In this document: in pieces, positions 26,488 through 36,319 of the stretch
Position numbering within the stretch: position 1 is the stretch's first letter
How the letters are laid out: every line of letters starts with the position of its first letter
Source: Gemmatimonadaceae bacterium
Lineage (GTDB): Bacteria; Gemmatimonadota; Gemmatimonadetes; Gemmatimonadales; Gemmatimonadaceae
Assembly: GCA_013697785.1 (NCBI GenBank)
Contig: JACCWE010000059.1
Span: 1 to 58,734, forward strand
Length of the DNA: 58,734 nt
Direction: 5' to 3'
Notes under the pieces: model-generated
The model's input: the letters and a program-made list of their open reading frames with translations, nothing else
What the model was told of the DNA's origin: nothing
Database searches by the model: none
Program-made: the position numbers and the translations under genes

Positions 26488-29142
26488 TCAGTGCTCGGCG
26501 CGCGCTTTCAGCTCGTCGAACCAGTGCTCACTCACGATGAGCAATCCCGCATCGCCCGCTGCGACCTCGCGCATCATCAGGAATCGCTTGTCGGGCGCGA
26601 CGGCGTACGGCGCGGTCTGCCCCGAGAAAGCGAAGGGTTTGAGAATGAACAGGCTGCGTTGAACGTCCGCTCGAAATGTGGGAGTCGTCTGCACCGAGCT
26701 CGCGACGAGGTAGTTCGCCTTGTTTCGGAAGAAGAGCTCCTTCCCATCGCGTGACCACTGCGGGTAGATCCCGCCTGCGGTCGACACCTGCCAGCGTGCG
26801 GACGATGCATTGGGAAAGGGTCGTACGTAGACCTCGAATGTACCCGATTCATCGGATGAGTAGGCGAGCCATTTGCTATCGGGAGAGAGTGCAGGCACTC
26901 CTTCATTCGCGGGCGACTTCACCAGCGGCACGATCGTCGTGTCGCCCATCCGCGCGGTCACGATGTCGCCCGAGCCCAGAGTGTCTTCGCGGAGAACGAG
27001 CCACTGCCCGTCCGGAGACTGCGTGACCTGGCCGAAGCCGTGGTTGACCGGAAGAAGATTCGTCGCGTCCCCAATGCCATCAGCACGGCGCGACTGCGCG
27101 ACGCCGGTGCCATCGCCGCGATCGCTCAGATAAAGCACTCTGCTTCCGTCCGCGGACCAGGACGGACGCACGTGGACCGTGTCGCTGAAGGTGAGACGAG
27201 AGAAGGGTCCTCCGGGGAGCACCTTCACCCAGATATCCGATTTTCCCGCCTGCGCCATCTCGACCGCTATCGCACGCCCATTCGGAGATAGCGCTGGAGA
27301 GCCAATGTTGCCACCGGGCGCCCACTGCGAGTCCACCGGCGAAGCGAGCCCCTCGCGAGTCACCCACACCATTTCGCGCGCGGACAGTCGCCCGGCGGTT
27401 TGATAGATGAGGGTGCCGCCGTCGGAGAGGGCGACCTGACAATGGAACGGCGCTGACGACAGCCCCTCGTAGAGCGCGACCGGCGGGCCCGTCAACGTGA
27501 GCTTTCCGAGGTCGAAGGGGATGAGGAGCAATTTGCCATCGGACGTCACGACCAGTAGGTGGCCCGTTGGTGCATAGCGCGCGCACACCCCTCGAGTGAG
27601 CACTCGCGGCTCTCCCTTTGGCAGCGTCTGCACGACGATCTCATAGTCTGCAACCGCCTGCCCCTCGCGGCGCACGCGATAGAGGAGGGCTTTCGCACCC
27701 GGGAGCACGACGGGCCATTCGGTGCCGACGAGGTGCGCGCCCTTGGGCATCGCGTAGACGGTGTCCGTCGGGCCGCCTGTCGCGCGTATCCGGCCTATGC
27801 CGAAGTCGGTTTCGAAATAGACGTAGTTGTCGCTCCCCCAGTCGCCGGCGGTGGTGTTGGCCTTGTCCGTGAGTGTGAGCGGAGAGCCTGCATCGAGCGG
27901 CAGGACGCGCACGGTCGTACCGTTGACGATGAAACCCAGTTGGCGTCCGTCGGGAGAGAAAAACGGATTCGTAGCATTCTCGGTCCCTTGAAGCACGACC
28001 GGATCGATCTGACCGGCCTCCTTCATCATGAGGCGCGTAGCTGCGTCGCCACGGCCCACATATACGATTCGCCGACCGTCCGGGGAGATCGCGACGTGTC
28101 CGCCATTCGCGCCTCCGGACACTGCCTCGTCCGGGCGCAGAAAGAGCACGAAGCGATTCATGAAGGTCTGCGCGCGCGGGCGCATCCAACCCCACGTAGC
28201 GAGCGCTATCGCGAGGAGCAGCGCGACTGCGAGGATGCCCACGAGTTTCGTGTTCGGCTTGCGCGCCGCGCTCACGAAGCCGGGCATCGACGCCATCGTC
28301 GCGCTCGTCATCGGCTCGCTCAGCGCTTTGCTGAACGCGTCTGCGGTCGCGAATCGATCGGCCGGAATTTTCGAGAGAGCCTTGTGCACCGCGTACTCGA
28401 CGTTCGCGGGAACCGATGGCCGGCGCGCACCGAGCCGCTCGGGCTCCTTCGTCACCACCGCCGCGATCACCGCCTGGATCGATGGCCCCGTGTGCGGAGG
28501 CTCGCCGACGAGCATCTCGTAGAGAAGGCAGCCGAGCGAGTAGACATCTGCGCGCGCGTCGAGCGTGCGCTCGCCCGTGGCCTGCTCGGGGCTCATGTAG
28601 CTCGGCGTGCCGAGCGAGAGTCCGGTCTCCGTCATGCGGCTCGCGCCGGCCTGCGTGACCGCGAGCGAGATGCCGAAGTCGGCGACGAGGGCCTGCCCGT
28701 CCTGGAGCAGGATGTTCTCGGGTTTGATGTCGCGATGGATGACGCCGTGCCGATGCGCGTAGTCGAGCGCGGACGCGACTTCCTTGGCGAGGCGCACGGC
28801 CTCGTCGACGGGCAGCTCGCGCTCGCGCTTGAGCCGATCGCGAAGGCTCTCGCCGTCGACGAAGGGCATGACGTAGAACAGGAAGCCGTCCGCCTGTCCC
28901 GAATCGAAGAGGGGGAGGATGTGCGAGTGCTGGAGCGCCGCCGTCGTCTTGATCTCCGCCAGAAAGCGCTCGGCGCCGATAACAGCGGCGAGCTCGGGGC
29001 GGAGCACCTTGACCGCGACTTTGCGATCGTGCTTGAGATCGTGCGCGAGATATACCGTCGCCATTCCGCCGGCGCCAAGCTCTCGTTCGAGCCGGTACCG
29101 ATCGACGAGCGCTTCGGCGAGACGTGGCGGAATGTCGTTCAT
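26488..29142 (-). CDS. Membrane Ser/Thr protein kinase with TolB/WD40-like propeller
   Basis: 884 residues from the ATG at 29142 (a TTG at 29184 would add 14). Complete kinase: GAGGMATV (23-30), Lys45, HRDIKPEN (136-143), DFG (155-157), MSPEQ. Membrane helix about 299-320. The C-terminal 550 residues carry propeller blades marked by SPDGR-type turns (ISPDGRRIVY, FSPDGRQLGF, LSPNGRAIAV, WSADGSRVLY, QSPDGQWLVL, LSPDSKWLAY). It may sense an extracytoplasmic ligand. It precedes the VPS10-type gene by 67 bp on the same strand. Confidence 0.9.
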   Translation of the reverse strand: MNDIPPRLAEALVDRYRLERELGAGGMATVYLAHDLKHDRKVAVKVLRPELAAVIGAERFLAEIKTTAALQHSHILPLFDSGQADGFLFYVMPFVDGESLRDRLKRERELPVDEAVRLAKEVASALDYAHRHGVIHRDIKPENILLQDGQALVADFGISLAVTQAGASRMTETGLSLGTPSYMSPEQATGERTLDARADVYSLGCLLYEMLVGEPPHTGPSIQAVIAAVVTKEPERLGARRPSVPANVEYAVHKALSKIPADRFATADAFSKALSEPMTSATMASMPGFVSAARKPNTKLVGILAVALLLAIALATWGWMRPRAQTFMNRFVLFLRPDEAVSGGANGGHVAISPDGRRIVYVGRGDAATRLMMKEAGQIDPVVLQGTENATNPFFSPDGRQLGFIVNGTTVRVLPLDAGSPLTLTDKANTTAGDWGSDNYVYFETDFGIGRIRATGGPTDTVYAMPKGAHLVGTEWPVVLPGAKALLYRVRREGQAVADYEIVVQTLPKGEPRVLTRGVCARYAPTGHLLVVTSDGKLLLIPFDLGKLTLTGPPVALYEGLSSAPFHCQVALSDGGTLIYQTAGRLSAREMVWVTREGLASPVDSQWAPGGNIGSPALSPNGRAIAVEMAQAGKSDIWVKVLPGGPFSRLTFSDTVHVRPSWSADGSRVLYLSDRGDGTGVAQSRRADGIGDATNLLPVNHGFGQVTQSPDGQWLVLREDTLGSGDIVTARMGDTTIVPLVKSPANEGVPALSPDSKWLAYSSDESGTFEVYVRPFPNASSARWQVSTAGGIYPQWSRDGKELFFRNKANYLVASSVQTTPTFRADVQRSLFILKPFAFSGQTAPYAVAPDKRFLMMREVAAGDAGLLIVSEHWFDELKARAEH

Positions 29143-29340
29143 GAGGTTCGCAGGGGAGGGAAGCTCGGGCTCGCGCTCGTACAAGGTGGCACCTGTGGGG
29201 CAGCTACACCAGCACGGTCACGCATTGGCGTGCGACGCCTCGCAAAGTACCACTGCGAGACGGGAGGTCGGCGCCTAGGCTCGTCGCGACGGACTCGCTG
29301 GAAGGGCGAGGCTTTTTTTCGAACAGTCCCGAGTGATGCG

Positions 29341-31401
29341 CTACTCGTGCGCGCGCATTCCCCGAGGCGTAGTCCACAGCTGATTGGTTCGATCGACATC
29401 CGGAAACCAGCCGTCCGGATCGATCTCGACTCTCATTACCGGTGACCCGCGCGGTACTCGCGCGACGTAACTGCGCGCGCCCGTGAGCCACACGCTGGCC
29501 GGAATGTGCACGCGTTCGGTCTTTCCATCCGCGCGCGTGACCGCGAGCTCGACGGGCATCGGCGCCAGGCCGCGATCCTCGATCGTGATCGCGACGGACG
29601 TACCTTCGTTCTTCACGCTCGCGATCGCCTGATCGAGGGGCCACGGCTCGTAGAACCACGAGCTCCAGAACCAGCTCAGATCCCGCTTCGAGACATCTTC
29701 GATCGTGTTGAAGAAGTCGTACGGATATGGATGGCGTCCGCTCCATCTGCGTCCGTACTCGCGGAATGCGCGGTGAAAGATCTCCTCGCCGAGGACGCCG
29801 CGGAGCGCGGAGAGAATCTGCGCGGTCTTGTCGTAGTACATCACGTTGTAGAGATCCGCAGGGAAGAGATCGCCCGGCGTCATCAGGATCTGGTCCTGTC
29901 CCGCGAGAGCGCGTCGGATGTAGAGTGCGCGCTGCCCCGGCTCCTGATCCGCGATTCGTCCTCCCTTCCGCGGCTCGCCGTAGAGCTGACGCATCCCCTG
30001 CGCAGCATCGAACTGCGTGAAGCCCTCGTCCATCCACGGGAAGCGAGTCTCGCTCGAGCCGACCTGCATCGGGAACCACATATGCCCCGTCTCGTGCATC
30101 AGGTCGCCCGCGAGCGAGAGCGTGTCGGCCCACGGCTGCATGAAGGTCATGCGCGGATACTCCATGCCGCCACCCGTGAGCACGCCCTCCATCGACGTCA
30201 TCGTGGGCCATGGATATTCCCAGAGATACGACGAGAGCTGCTCGACCGCATCACGCGTGTAGCGGGCACCGCCCGCGGCCCACGCGGACGCGCGTGCATC
30301 GAGGCGGAAGAACGAGTACACATCGACGGTGTCCGGCTTTCCGCTCGTGCGCTCGATCAGCGCGCGCGTCGCATCCCACTGATAGCGGTCGCTCGTTCCC
30401 CACGCGAAGTCGCGCACGTTGGGCGCGGTGAAGTGCCAGGTGACCGTCGGCGCTTGCGACGCGAACGCCGATCCGCCATCGCCCGGCCTGCTGATCGTCA
30501 CCACGGCTCCGGAGCTGCGCGCCCGCGCGAGCTTCGCGCGCGCGGCAGCGCTCAGCACAGCGTCGGGATTCTCGAGAGAGCCCGTCGCGCCAACCACCCA
30601 TCCGCGCGGCGCCGAGATGCGGACGTCGTAGTCCGCGTGATCCATGTAGAACTCTGCCTCGAGCAGATATGGGTCTGCCACCCAGCCGTTCACGTCATCG
30701 TAGACGGCGATTTGCGGATACCAGTATCCCATGAGGTAGAGATGATCATCGCGCCCCTCACGGCCATCGGAGGGAGTGAGCGGAGGGATGAACGACCAGG
30801 TGATCTCGAGCGTCGTCGAGTCGTGAGGAAGAAGGGGCGTGCGCGGCGAGAGCCACATGACGGTCCCGTCGACGACGTAACCGGGATGCTTCGCCGGTGG
30901 CTCCGTGTCATCGTGCGAGGATAGTTTAATGAGCGTCAAACCATTCGCGACAACCTTGCCGAGCGTGATGCCGTCGGTGAGCGGCGCGTTGTCGCGGCGC
31001 GGGCTCTCGGCGCGAAAGACGTTCTGCCGCAGATACATCGCGAGCTGGGCGAGCGTATCGGGCGAGCTGTTGACGTACACCACGCGCTCGCGCCCCGTGA
31101 GCGTGTTGGTCGCAGGATCGATCGACGCATCGATCGAGTAGCGCGCGTGCTGTACCCACGCGCGCGGGCCCGGCTCGCCGGTGCGTGTGCGCGTGCCGCT
31201 TGCTATCGCGCGGGCGAAGGCTGGAGGAACGATGACGGCGCCGGGGACCGGGCGTCTGCGCGCCGCGCTGTCAGCATGCGCGGCGGGAGCTCGGCGCCCC
31301 TGCGCGCTCGCGGTAAGCGGCGCAGCAGGAAGCGCGAGAAGGAGAGCGAGCGAGAGCGCGCGTCGTACGGGGCGCAGCGAGCGACTTGCGAGCACGAACA
31401 C
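29341..31401 (-). CDS. Secreted M1-family (gluzincin) metallopeptidase
   Basis: 686 residues from a GTG at 31401: a signal peptide (LSLALLLALPAAPLTASAQ), an M1-type N-terminal beta saddle, then the catalytic domain with GGGMEYP (411-417, in place of GAMEN) and the zinc motif HETGH (436-440) with the third ligand E459 (HExxH-x18-E). It then has VMYYDKTAQILSALR and DLSWFWSSWFYEPW. It should be a periplasmic or secreted aminopeptidase-like enzyme feeding peptide uptake. A TTG- or ATG-type start further upstream is possible, but the signal peptide favours this one. Confidence 0.87.
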   Translation of the reverse strand: MFVLASRSLRPVRRALSLALLLALPAAPLTASAQGRRAPAAHADSAARRRPVPGAVIVPPAFARAIASGTRTRTGEPGPRAWVQHARYSIDASIDPATNTLTGRERVVYVNSSPDTLAQLAMYLRQNVFRAESPRRDNAPLTDGITLGKVVANGLTLIKLSSHDDTEPPAKHPGYVVDGTVMWLSPRTPLLPHDSTTLEITWSFIPPLTPSDGREGRDDHLYLMGYWYPQIAVYDDVNGWVADPYLLEAEFYMDHADYDVRISAPRGWVVGATGSLENPDAVLSAAARAKLARARSSGAVVTISRPGDGGSAFASQAPTVTWHFTAPNVRDFAWGTSDRYQWDATRALIERTSGKPDTVDVYSFFRLDARASAWAAGGARYTRDAVEQLSSYLWEYPWPTMTSMEGVLTGGGMEYPRMTFMQPWADTLSLAGDLMHETGHMWFPMQVGSSETRFPWMDEGFTQFDAAQGMRQLYGEPRKGGRIADQEPGQRALYIRRALAGQDQILMTPGDLFPADLYNVMYYDKTAQILSALRGVLGEEIFHRAFREYGRRWSGRHPYPYDFFNTIEDVSKRDLSWFWSSWFYEPWPLDQAIASVKNEGTSVAITIEDRGLAPMPVELAVTRADGKTERVHIPASVWLTGARSYVARVPRGSPVMRVEIDPDGWFPDVDRTNQLWTTPRGMRAHE

Positions 31402-31471
31402 TCCGGGTGATGAGCCAACGTAATGTTGGCCGGCGCCGGCGCGCCGACAATGCTGCCGCGCACGCGGCACG

Positions 31472-31747
31472 CTAGCTCGGCAGCTGCTTCGCCTCGCTCC
31501 GCTCCGCCGCCAGCTTCGCCGTGAACCGCTGCGCCTCGGCGATCCGCTCCACCTCGATCGCGATCGAGTCTACCGATTGCTGGAGCTGCACGAGCTTCCC
31601 CGAGTCGAGCGTCGATGGGCCGCGCTCGGCCTTCTTCGCGGAAGCAAGCGCAAATCTCGCGGCGACGTAGATGATCGTGCCCGCGGCAACCGTAGCGACG
31701 ATCGTGAGCATCACGCCCGCGAAGCTGATCACATCCGGATCCACCAT
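31472..31747 (-). CDS. Small membrane protein with SIAIE-ER coiled-coil motif (paralogue)
   Basis: 91 residues from the ATG at 31747 (AGGAG upstream): an N-terminal membrane segment (about 8-32) and a cytoplasmic helix containing QQSVDSIAIEVERIAEAQRFTAKLAAE. That helix is clearly related to the one in the protein at 15667-15951. It lies 70 bp upstream of the peptidase start. Function unknown. Confidence 0.7.
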   Translation of the reverse strand: MVDPDVISFAGVMLTIVATVAAGTIIYVAARFALASAKKAERGPSTLDSGKLVQLQQSVDSIAIEVERIAEAQRFTAKLAAERSEAKQLPS

Positions 31748-31836
31748 TCCCGTCGCTCCTGGCTGGAGGGCGCACTTCACCCGTGCCTAAACATACGAGC
31801 GATCTCAGGCGGTGGTTTCGATTCGTGTGCGAGCGC

Positions 31837-32775
31837 TCAGATCGCCGCGTCCACGCTCTGCAGCGGCTCGCGCGCTTCGGCGGTGGCGGCGGCCCGCCGG
31901 CGATTGGCGAGCCAGACGCCGGCGAGAATAATTGCGAAGCCGAGCGCGTGGATCGCGGTGATCCGCTCGTGCAGCACGATCCCCCAGAGCACGGCGACGA
32001 TCGGAATCGTGTACGTCACCGACGTCGCGAAGATGATGGTGCCCGCCTGCAGCAGCTGATTGAAGAGCAGCACGCTGATCGCCGTGCCGAAGGCACCGAG
32101 GATGGCGATGTAGCCGAGGGCGGCTGGGGCGGCGGGGTTGGTGCGAAGGGTGGAGACGAAGCTCGTTCCCGCGAGGAGATAGAGAAGTGAAGGGATGCCG
32201 ACCGTCGTGAGTGCGACGGATGTCACGAGCACGGGGCTTCGTTTCGCGAAGAAGCCCTTCACGAGATTCACGTTGGTGCCGTACGACAATGTCGCGACGA
32301 GCACGAGGCCGGCGTATGCGAGATTCGTCGAACGATCGGCCTCGGGGCTCCCGGCCATCGCGAGGATCGCTGCTCCAACGATACCGATGACGATCCCGAT
32401 CACGTTCGCCAGCGGAAAGCGCTGTCGGAAAAACAGCCACGCGAGGATCAGCGCGAAGATCGGAACCATCGACGTGAGCACGCCAACGACGGCGGACGGC
32501 AGAACCGTCTCCGACTTCGCGTAGAGAAAAGCGGGAAGCGCATTTCCCGTGAGCCCGACAACGAACAGCAGCCCGATCTCACTGGTGCGGAGATCGCGGA
32601 GATGCCGGAGCGCGAAAGGGAGGAAGCAGAGCGCGGCAACGCTCATGCGGATGAGCGCGAGCTCGAGCGGGTCGAAGCCCTTGAGCCCCTCCTTCATCAG
32701 GATGAACGAGCTTCCCCAGATGATGGAGAGGAGAATGAGCACCATCCACGCGCGGGCGCCGTTGCGCGAGCTCAC
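31837..32775 (-). CDS. EamA/DMT-family drug-metabolite transporter
   Basis: 312 residues, ten predicted membrane helices forming two EamA repeats (the first opening with IWGSSFILMKEGL, the second with TLSYGTNVNLVKGF). Members export amino acids, nucleobases or related metabolites across the inner membrane. A GTG start at 32775 overlaps the stop of the DoxX-like gene (GTGA), marking an operon. Upstream in the same run is a cupin, and a MocR regulator is divergent; MocR proteins often control adjacent transport genes. Confidence 0.82.
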   Translation of the reverse strand: MSSRNGARAWMVLILLSIIWGSSFILMKEGLKGFDPLELALIRMSVAALCFLPFALRHLRDLRTSEIGLLFVVGLTGNALPAFLYAKSETVLPSAVVGVLTSMVPIFALILAWLFFRQRFPLANVIGIVIGIVGAAILAMAGSPEADRSTNLAYAGLVLVATLSYGTNVNLVKGFFAKRSPVLVTSVALTTVGIPSLLYLLAGTSFVSTLRTNPAAPAALGYIAILGAFGTAISVLLFNQLLQAGTIIFATSVTYTIPIVAVLWGIVLHERITAIHALGFAIILAGVWLANRRRAAATAEAREPLQSVDAAI

Positions 32776-33416
32776 GCTGCGCGAAGCTGCGGTGCGCGAA
32801 GGAGCGAGTCGACGCTCAGCGCCGATGCGTCGACCGTTGCGAGTGCCCATGACGCCACGGACATGAGGTAGACGCCGTACTGCATCTGCGAGAGTCCCGA
32901 AAGCACCATGGCCGTTGCAAAGGTACAGAACAGCAGCGCCGATCCCACACTCGCCAGCCTCACGCGCGCGCCCAGGAGCATCGTGACGCCCAACGTCCCC
33001 TCGGCGATGGTCGCCAGCACGGCGAGGGTCGGAATGATCGCCGCCGGTGCGAAGGCGTTGACCACCGCGGTGTAGGTGATGAAGTGCTGGAAGTCGCCCC
33101 ACGATACGCCGGGCGCGCCCGGTGGACCGAGAAAGCCGAGGCGGTCGATGACGTTCTCGAAGAAGGCGAGGCCGATGATCAGTCGTGCGAGCGTCGCGAT
33201 CCAACGAACGCGGCCCGCGGTGAGCGCGAGCGCCGCGGCGATGGGTGTGAAGATCACCGGGTAGTAGATGTTCGCGAACGAGGGACGTGTGCGCACGCAG
33301 AAGATCACCGTCCAGATGATCTGCACGATCACGAGCGCCCACAGCGCGAGAAATGCAGCGCGCCTCGTGCGGACAATGTCATCCTCCGCCCGAGTCACGA
33401 GCGCGCGCAACGTCAT
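32772..33416 (-). CDS. DoxX-like integral membrane protein
   Basis: 214 residues with about five membrane segments (LWALVIVQIIWTVIF, LARLIIGLAFFENVIDRLGF, TLAVLATIAEGTLGVTMLLG, LLFCTFATAMVLSGL and others). The pattern ENVIDRLGFLGP and EGTLGVTMLLGARVR resembles DoxX/DoxD-type membrane proteins, which are associated with redox functions. Its start overlaps the cupin stop (ATGA), and its own stop overlaps the EamA start. Role uncertain. Confidence 0.6.
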   Translation of the reverse strand: MTLRALVTRAEDDIVRTRRAAFLALWALVIVQIIWTVIFCVRTRPSFANIYYPVIFTPIAAALALTAGRVRWIATLARLIIGLAFFENVIDRLGFLGPPGAPGVSWGDFQHFITYTAVVNAFAPAAIIPTLAVLATIAEGTLGVTMLLGARVRLASVGSALLFCTFATAMVLSGLSQMQYGVYLMSVASWALATVDASALSVDSLLRAPQLRAA

Positions 33417-33856
33417 ACAGGAACCGTCAGCGGCGTGCTCTTGCCGGCGAAGACCATGGCGAGGAAGCGGACTGGTTTGGACGTGCTCGCGTTCGCGGAA
33501 ACGCGGTGCACCGTGCCCGGCGGCTCGTAGAACATCGCGCCAGCGTGATACACCGTCTCCTCGCCGCCGTCAGCCTTGAAGCGGAGAGCGCCTTCGATGA
33601 CGAAACCGAAGACGAAACCGATGTGGCGATGCGCGTGATCGACCTCTCCGGGCGCGTACGTGATGTCGAGCGCGGTCATCTTCCAGCCGTCGAGTGAGAC
33701 GGGGGGCAGCTCCTGCGTGAAAATCGGCGCCTTCCTCCGTGCGCTCGGCGTGGGCGACGTCGCGGACGCGATCGCCGGAGTGAGCAGCACCGCGGCGCCG
33801 GCGCGCGCGAGCGTCTCGATCATGTCGCGGCGGCTCAACTGTGTAATCGAGGTCAT
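33413..33856 (-). CDS. Exported cupin-domain protein
   Basis: 147 residues: a Tat-like signal (LSRRDMIETLARAGAAVLLTPA) and then one cupin barrel with metal-ligand candidates HAHRH (motif 1) and PPGTVHRV (motif 2). It is the first gene of a three-gene overlapping operon (cupin, DoxX-like, EamA) transcribed away from the MocR gene. Small cupins can be dioxygenases, isomerases or sensors; no activity assigned. Confidence 0.8.
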   Translation of the reverse strand: MTSITQLSRRDMIETLARAGAAVLLTPAIASATSPTPSARRKAPIFTQELPPVSLDGWKMTALDITYAPGEVDHAHRHIGFVFGFVIEGALRFKADGGEETVYHAGAMFYEPPGTVHRVSANASTSKPVRFLAMVFAGKSTPLTVPV

Positions 33857-33942
33857 GGCACGGGTGGGTTTGTGTTATGAGCTGGGTGCGAGGAGAGATT
33901 ACCCCTCGCATGGAGCCTCAGCAAGCGCCAAATTCCACTAAT
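33857..33942. promoter_or_regulatory. Divergent regulatory region between cupin operon and MocR gene
   Basis: An 86-bp spacer between two outward-facing genes. Its right half turns AT-rich near 33930-33965 (AATTCCACTAATATGACTGG), running into the MocR start. MocR-type regulators commonly bind in the spacer between themselves and their target. I could not identify an unambiguous operator. Confidence 0.35.
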
Positions 33943-35508
33943 ATGACTGGTCCAAAAAGAGATACGTCCGGCGACAAGCGCGTCTCGGCAGCCGCGCCGC
34001 TCCTCGTCGCGCTCGACAGCTCCGCGCGCGGACCACTGCACCGCCAGATCTACGAGGGTGTGCGCGCGGGGATCATCGCTGGCCGCTTCGCCGCCGGGAT
34101 GCGTCTTCCATCCACACGCGTGTTGGCGACCGAGCTCGGCGTCGCACGCAACACCGTGGTGCTCGCCTTCGATCAGCTGCGCGCCGAGGGATACCTGAAT
34201 GCGCGAGGAAGTGCGGGCACGCGCGTGCGCGCGTTGCTGCCGGACTCGCTGATCAGCGTGAATGCGACGCGCCGAGGCGCGCGAGCAGCGCGCGCCGCAG
34301 CGACAGCGCCGGCGACAGACACTCGGCGCGCATCCGCGTCGCTTTCGCCGCGGTGGGCGCAGTTGGTCGCACGCGTGCCCGACATCGGCTCGCTTCGGGA
34401 CTTAGCGCCCGCGCCCTTTGCGCTCGGCATGCCGGCGATCGACGCGTTTCCGAGCGCACTCTGGGCGCGCATCACGACTCGACGCTGGCGGAGTGGTGCC
34501 GTCTTCCTCGGCCACGCCGCAACCTCCGGCGACGAGTCGCTGCGCAACGCGATCGCGGACTACGTGACGAGTGCGCGCGGCGTGCGCTGCACCTCCGATC
34601 AGATTCTCATCGTGAGTGGCGCGCAGCAGGCGCTCGATCTCGCGGCGCGCGTGCTCGTCGAGCCCGGCGATGCCGTGTGGATGGAAGATCCCGGGTATCC
34701 GGGCGCGCGCGCCGCGCTCGTCGGTGCGGGCGCCCGTGTGATCCCCGTGCCGGTGGATGAAGAAGGAATGAGCGTGGAGTGGGGCGAACGACTCGCGCCA
34801 CGTGCGCGCCTCGCGTACGTCACGCCGTCGCATCAGTTTCCGCTCGGCACCATCATGAGCGCGTCGCGCAGACTTGCGCTGCTCGACTGGGCGCGACGCG
34901 TTGGCGGCTGGGTGCTCGAGGACGACTACGACAGCGAGTTTCGCTATGCCGGGCGGCCGATTCCGTGTCTGCAGGGGCTCGACACGGAGCGCGGCGGCGC
35001 GGCGCACGTGCTGTACATCGGAACTTTCAGCAAGACGCTCGCACCGGCGCTTCGGCTCGGTTACATCATCGTCCCCGACGAGCTCGTGGATGCATTTCGC
35101 GCCGCGCGCGCGATCTCGGGCGGTCATTCACCGACGCTCGATCAGGGAGTGCTCGCGGACTTCATTGGCGAGGGACATTACGTGCGACACGTGCGCCGCG
35201 TGCGCGCACTGTGCGCGGAGCGGCAGCAGGCGCTGCTCGCATATGCCGCCAGCGAGATCGGAGATGCGCTCGAGCTCGCACCCGATGCCGCGGGGCTGCA
35301 CATGGTCGGATGGCTGCCTTCGCGCGCGAGCGATGAGAAGGCGACGAGCGCAGCGGCGCGCGAGGGAGTGAACGTCATCCCGCTGTCGCGCTATTCGGCG
35401 GTGGCACCCAGGCGAGGAGCGCTACTGCTCGGCTACGCGGCGTTCGACGAAGGCGAGATTCGCGAGGGAGCGCGGAGACTCGCGCGGGCGCTTGGTGCGA
35501 GCCCGTGA
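33943..35508 (+). CDS. MocR/PdxR-family regulator: GntR wHTH fused to aminotransferase-like domain
   Basis: 521 residues from the ATG at 33943. N-terminal GntR winged helix (PLHRQIYEGVRAGIIAGRFA, LPSTRVLATELGVARNTVV) and a fold-type I aminotransferase domain with the PLP-lysine segment GTFSKTLAPALRLGYI and LEDDYDSEFRY. MocR proteins use PLP or an amino-acid adduct as effector to control vitamin B6, GABA, taurine or D-amino-acid genes. Alternative in-frame starts are 33877 and 33910; the later one leaves room for a divergent promoter. The likely target is the cupin-DoxX-EamA operon. Confidence 0.88.
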   Translation: MTGPKRDTSGDKRVSAAAPLLVALDSSARGPLHRQIYEGVRAGIIAGRFAAGMRLPSTRVLATELGVARNTVVLAFDQLRAEGYLNARGSAGTRVRALLPDSLISVNATRRGARAARAAATAPATDTRRASASLSPRWAQLVARVPDIGSLRDLAPAPFALGMPAIDAFPSALWARITTRRWRSGAVFLGHAATSGDESLRNAIADYVTSARGVRCTSDQILIVSGAQQALDLAARVLVEPGDAVWMEDPGYPGARAALVGAGARVIPVPVDEEGMSVEWGERLAPRARLAYVTPSHQFPLGTIMSASRRLALLDWARRVGGWVLEDDYDSEFRYAGRPIPCLQGLDTERGGAAHVLYIGTFSKTLAPALRLGYIIVPDELVDAFRAARAISGGHSPTLDQGVLADFIGEGHYVRHVRRVRALCAERQQALLAYAASEIGDALELAPDAAGLHMVGWLPSRASDEKATSAAAREGVNVIPLSRYSAVAPRRGALLLGYAAFDEGEIREGARRLARALGASP

Positions 35509-35512
35509 ACGC

Positions 35513-36226
35513 TCAGTGGACCGGTGTCAGCCCCTTCAGCATTCCCTTCGCGGCATCGGTTGCGGCAGCGTCAACGCGCTCCACGTTGGGGCAGTGCCAG
35601 CTCAACGAGCCCGCGAAGCTCTTCTCCTTCGTGTGCGGGTGGCGCCTGATCTCAATGTCCTCCATGGCGATCGGCGACGTCAGCCCCGAGAACTCGGCTG
35701 TGCCGCGCGAGCCGCTGTCGGAGATGGTGATCGTGAGATGCGACTCGGGGCGCGTGATCACGGGAAGCGGCACGGTGGAGTTCTCGCGCCCGATGAACAT
35801 CGCGAGCGGACCGCTGAGGCCCTTCTTGCCGGCGCCCGAGGCTTTCCCCGTATCGACGGCGGGCGTGAACGAGCCATCGCGCTCGTAGCTCTTCACGGCG
35901 AGTGACAAAAGCTGCAGCGTGCCGCGCGCCGACTTCGAGCTCATGTGGTAGCCGTTGAGCGGCCCGTCGCCGGCGGGACCGATCGAGCACTGTTCGACCG
36001 CGAAGTCCGTGTCGACGGTCGCATCGCCGGTGAGCTGTATGTGACCGCGGCTTGTTTTCGCCTGCGACTCCGGGCCCTCGACGGACGACGCGCTCTCGCC
36101 GGACGAGGACGAGTCGCGCCCGCCGCATGCGACCGCGGACAGGATCGCGAGTATTGCGGCCGTTCGTCTCGCGGAAGTAGACACGGCGCGGTGCGATAAA
36201 TGGCGGCGAAACCCGAGGCCCGTCAT
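35513..36226 (-). CDS. Hypothetical lipoprotein-like secreted protein
   Basis: 237 residues: a basic N-region, a hydrophobic stretch AAILAILSAVACGG with a Cys fitting a relaxed lipobox, a Ser/Glu-rich linker, then a beta-rich domain (GHIQLTGDATVDTDFAVEQC, HLTITISDSG). Not matched to a family I know. A later GTG start (VSTSARRT) is possible and gives a more typical lipoprotein signal. Convergent with the MocR gene, with 4 bp between stops. Confidence 0.6.
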   Translation of the reverse strand: MTGLGFRRHLSHRAVSTSARRTAAILAILSAVACGGRDSSSSGESASSVEGPESQAKTSRGHIQLTGDATVDTDFAVEQCSIGPAGDGPLNGYHMSSKSARGTLQLLSLAVKSYERDGSFTPAVDTGKASGAGKKGLSGPLAMFIGRENSTVPLPVITRPESHLTITISDSGSRGTAEFSGLTSPIAMEDIEIRRHPHTKEKSFAGSLSWHCPNVERVDAAATDAAKGMLKGLTPVH

Positions 36227-36319
36227 CCCATCTTCTCCGGTTTGCGTGCTGCGGCCGAGCCCGGCCGGCTAGTGTAGCAAATAGCTTCTCCTGCGAACCG
36301 CCGCAAGGCAAGGCGCCAG

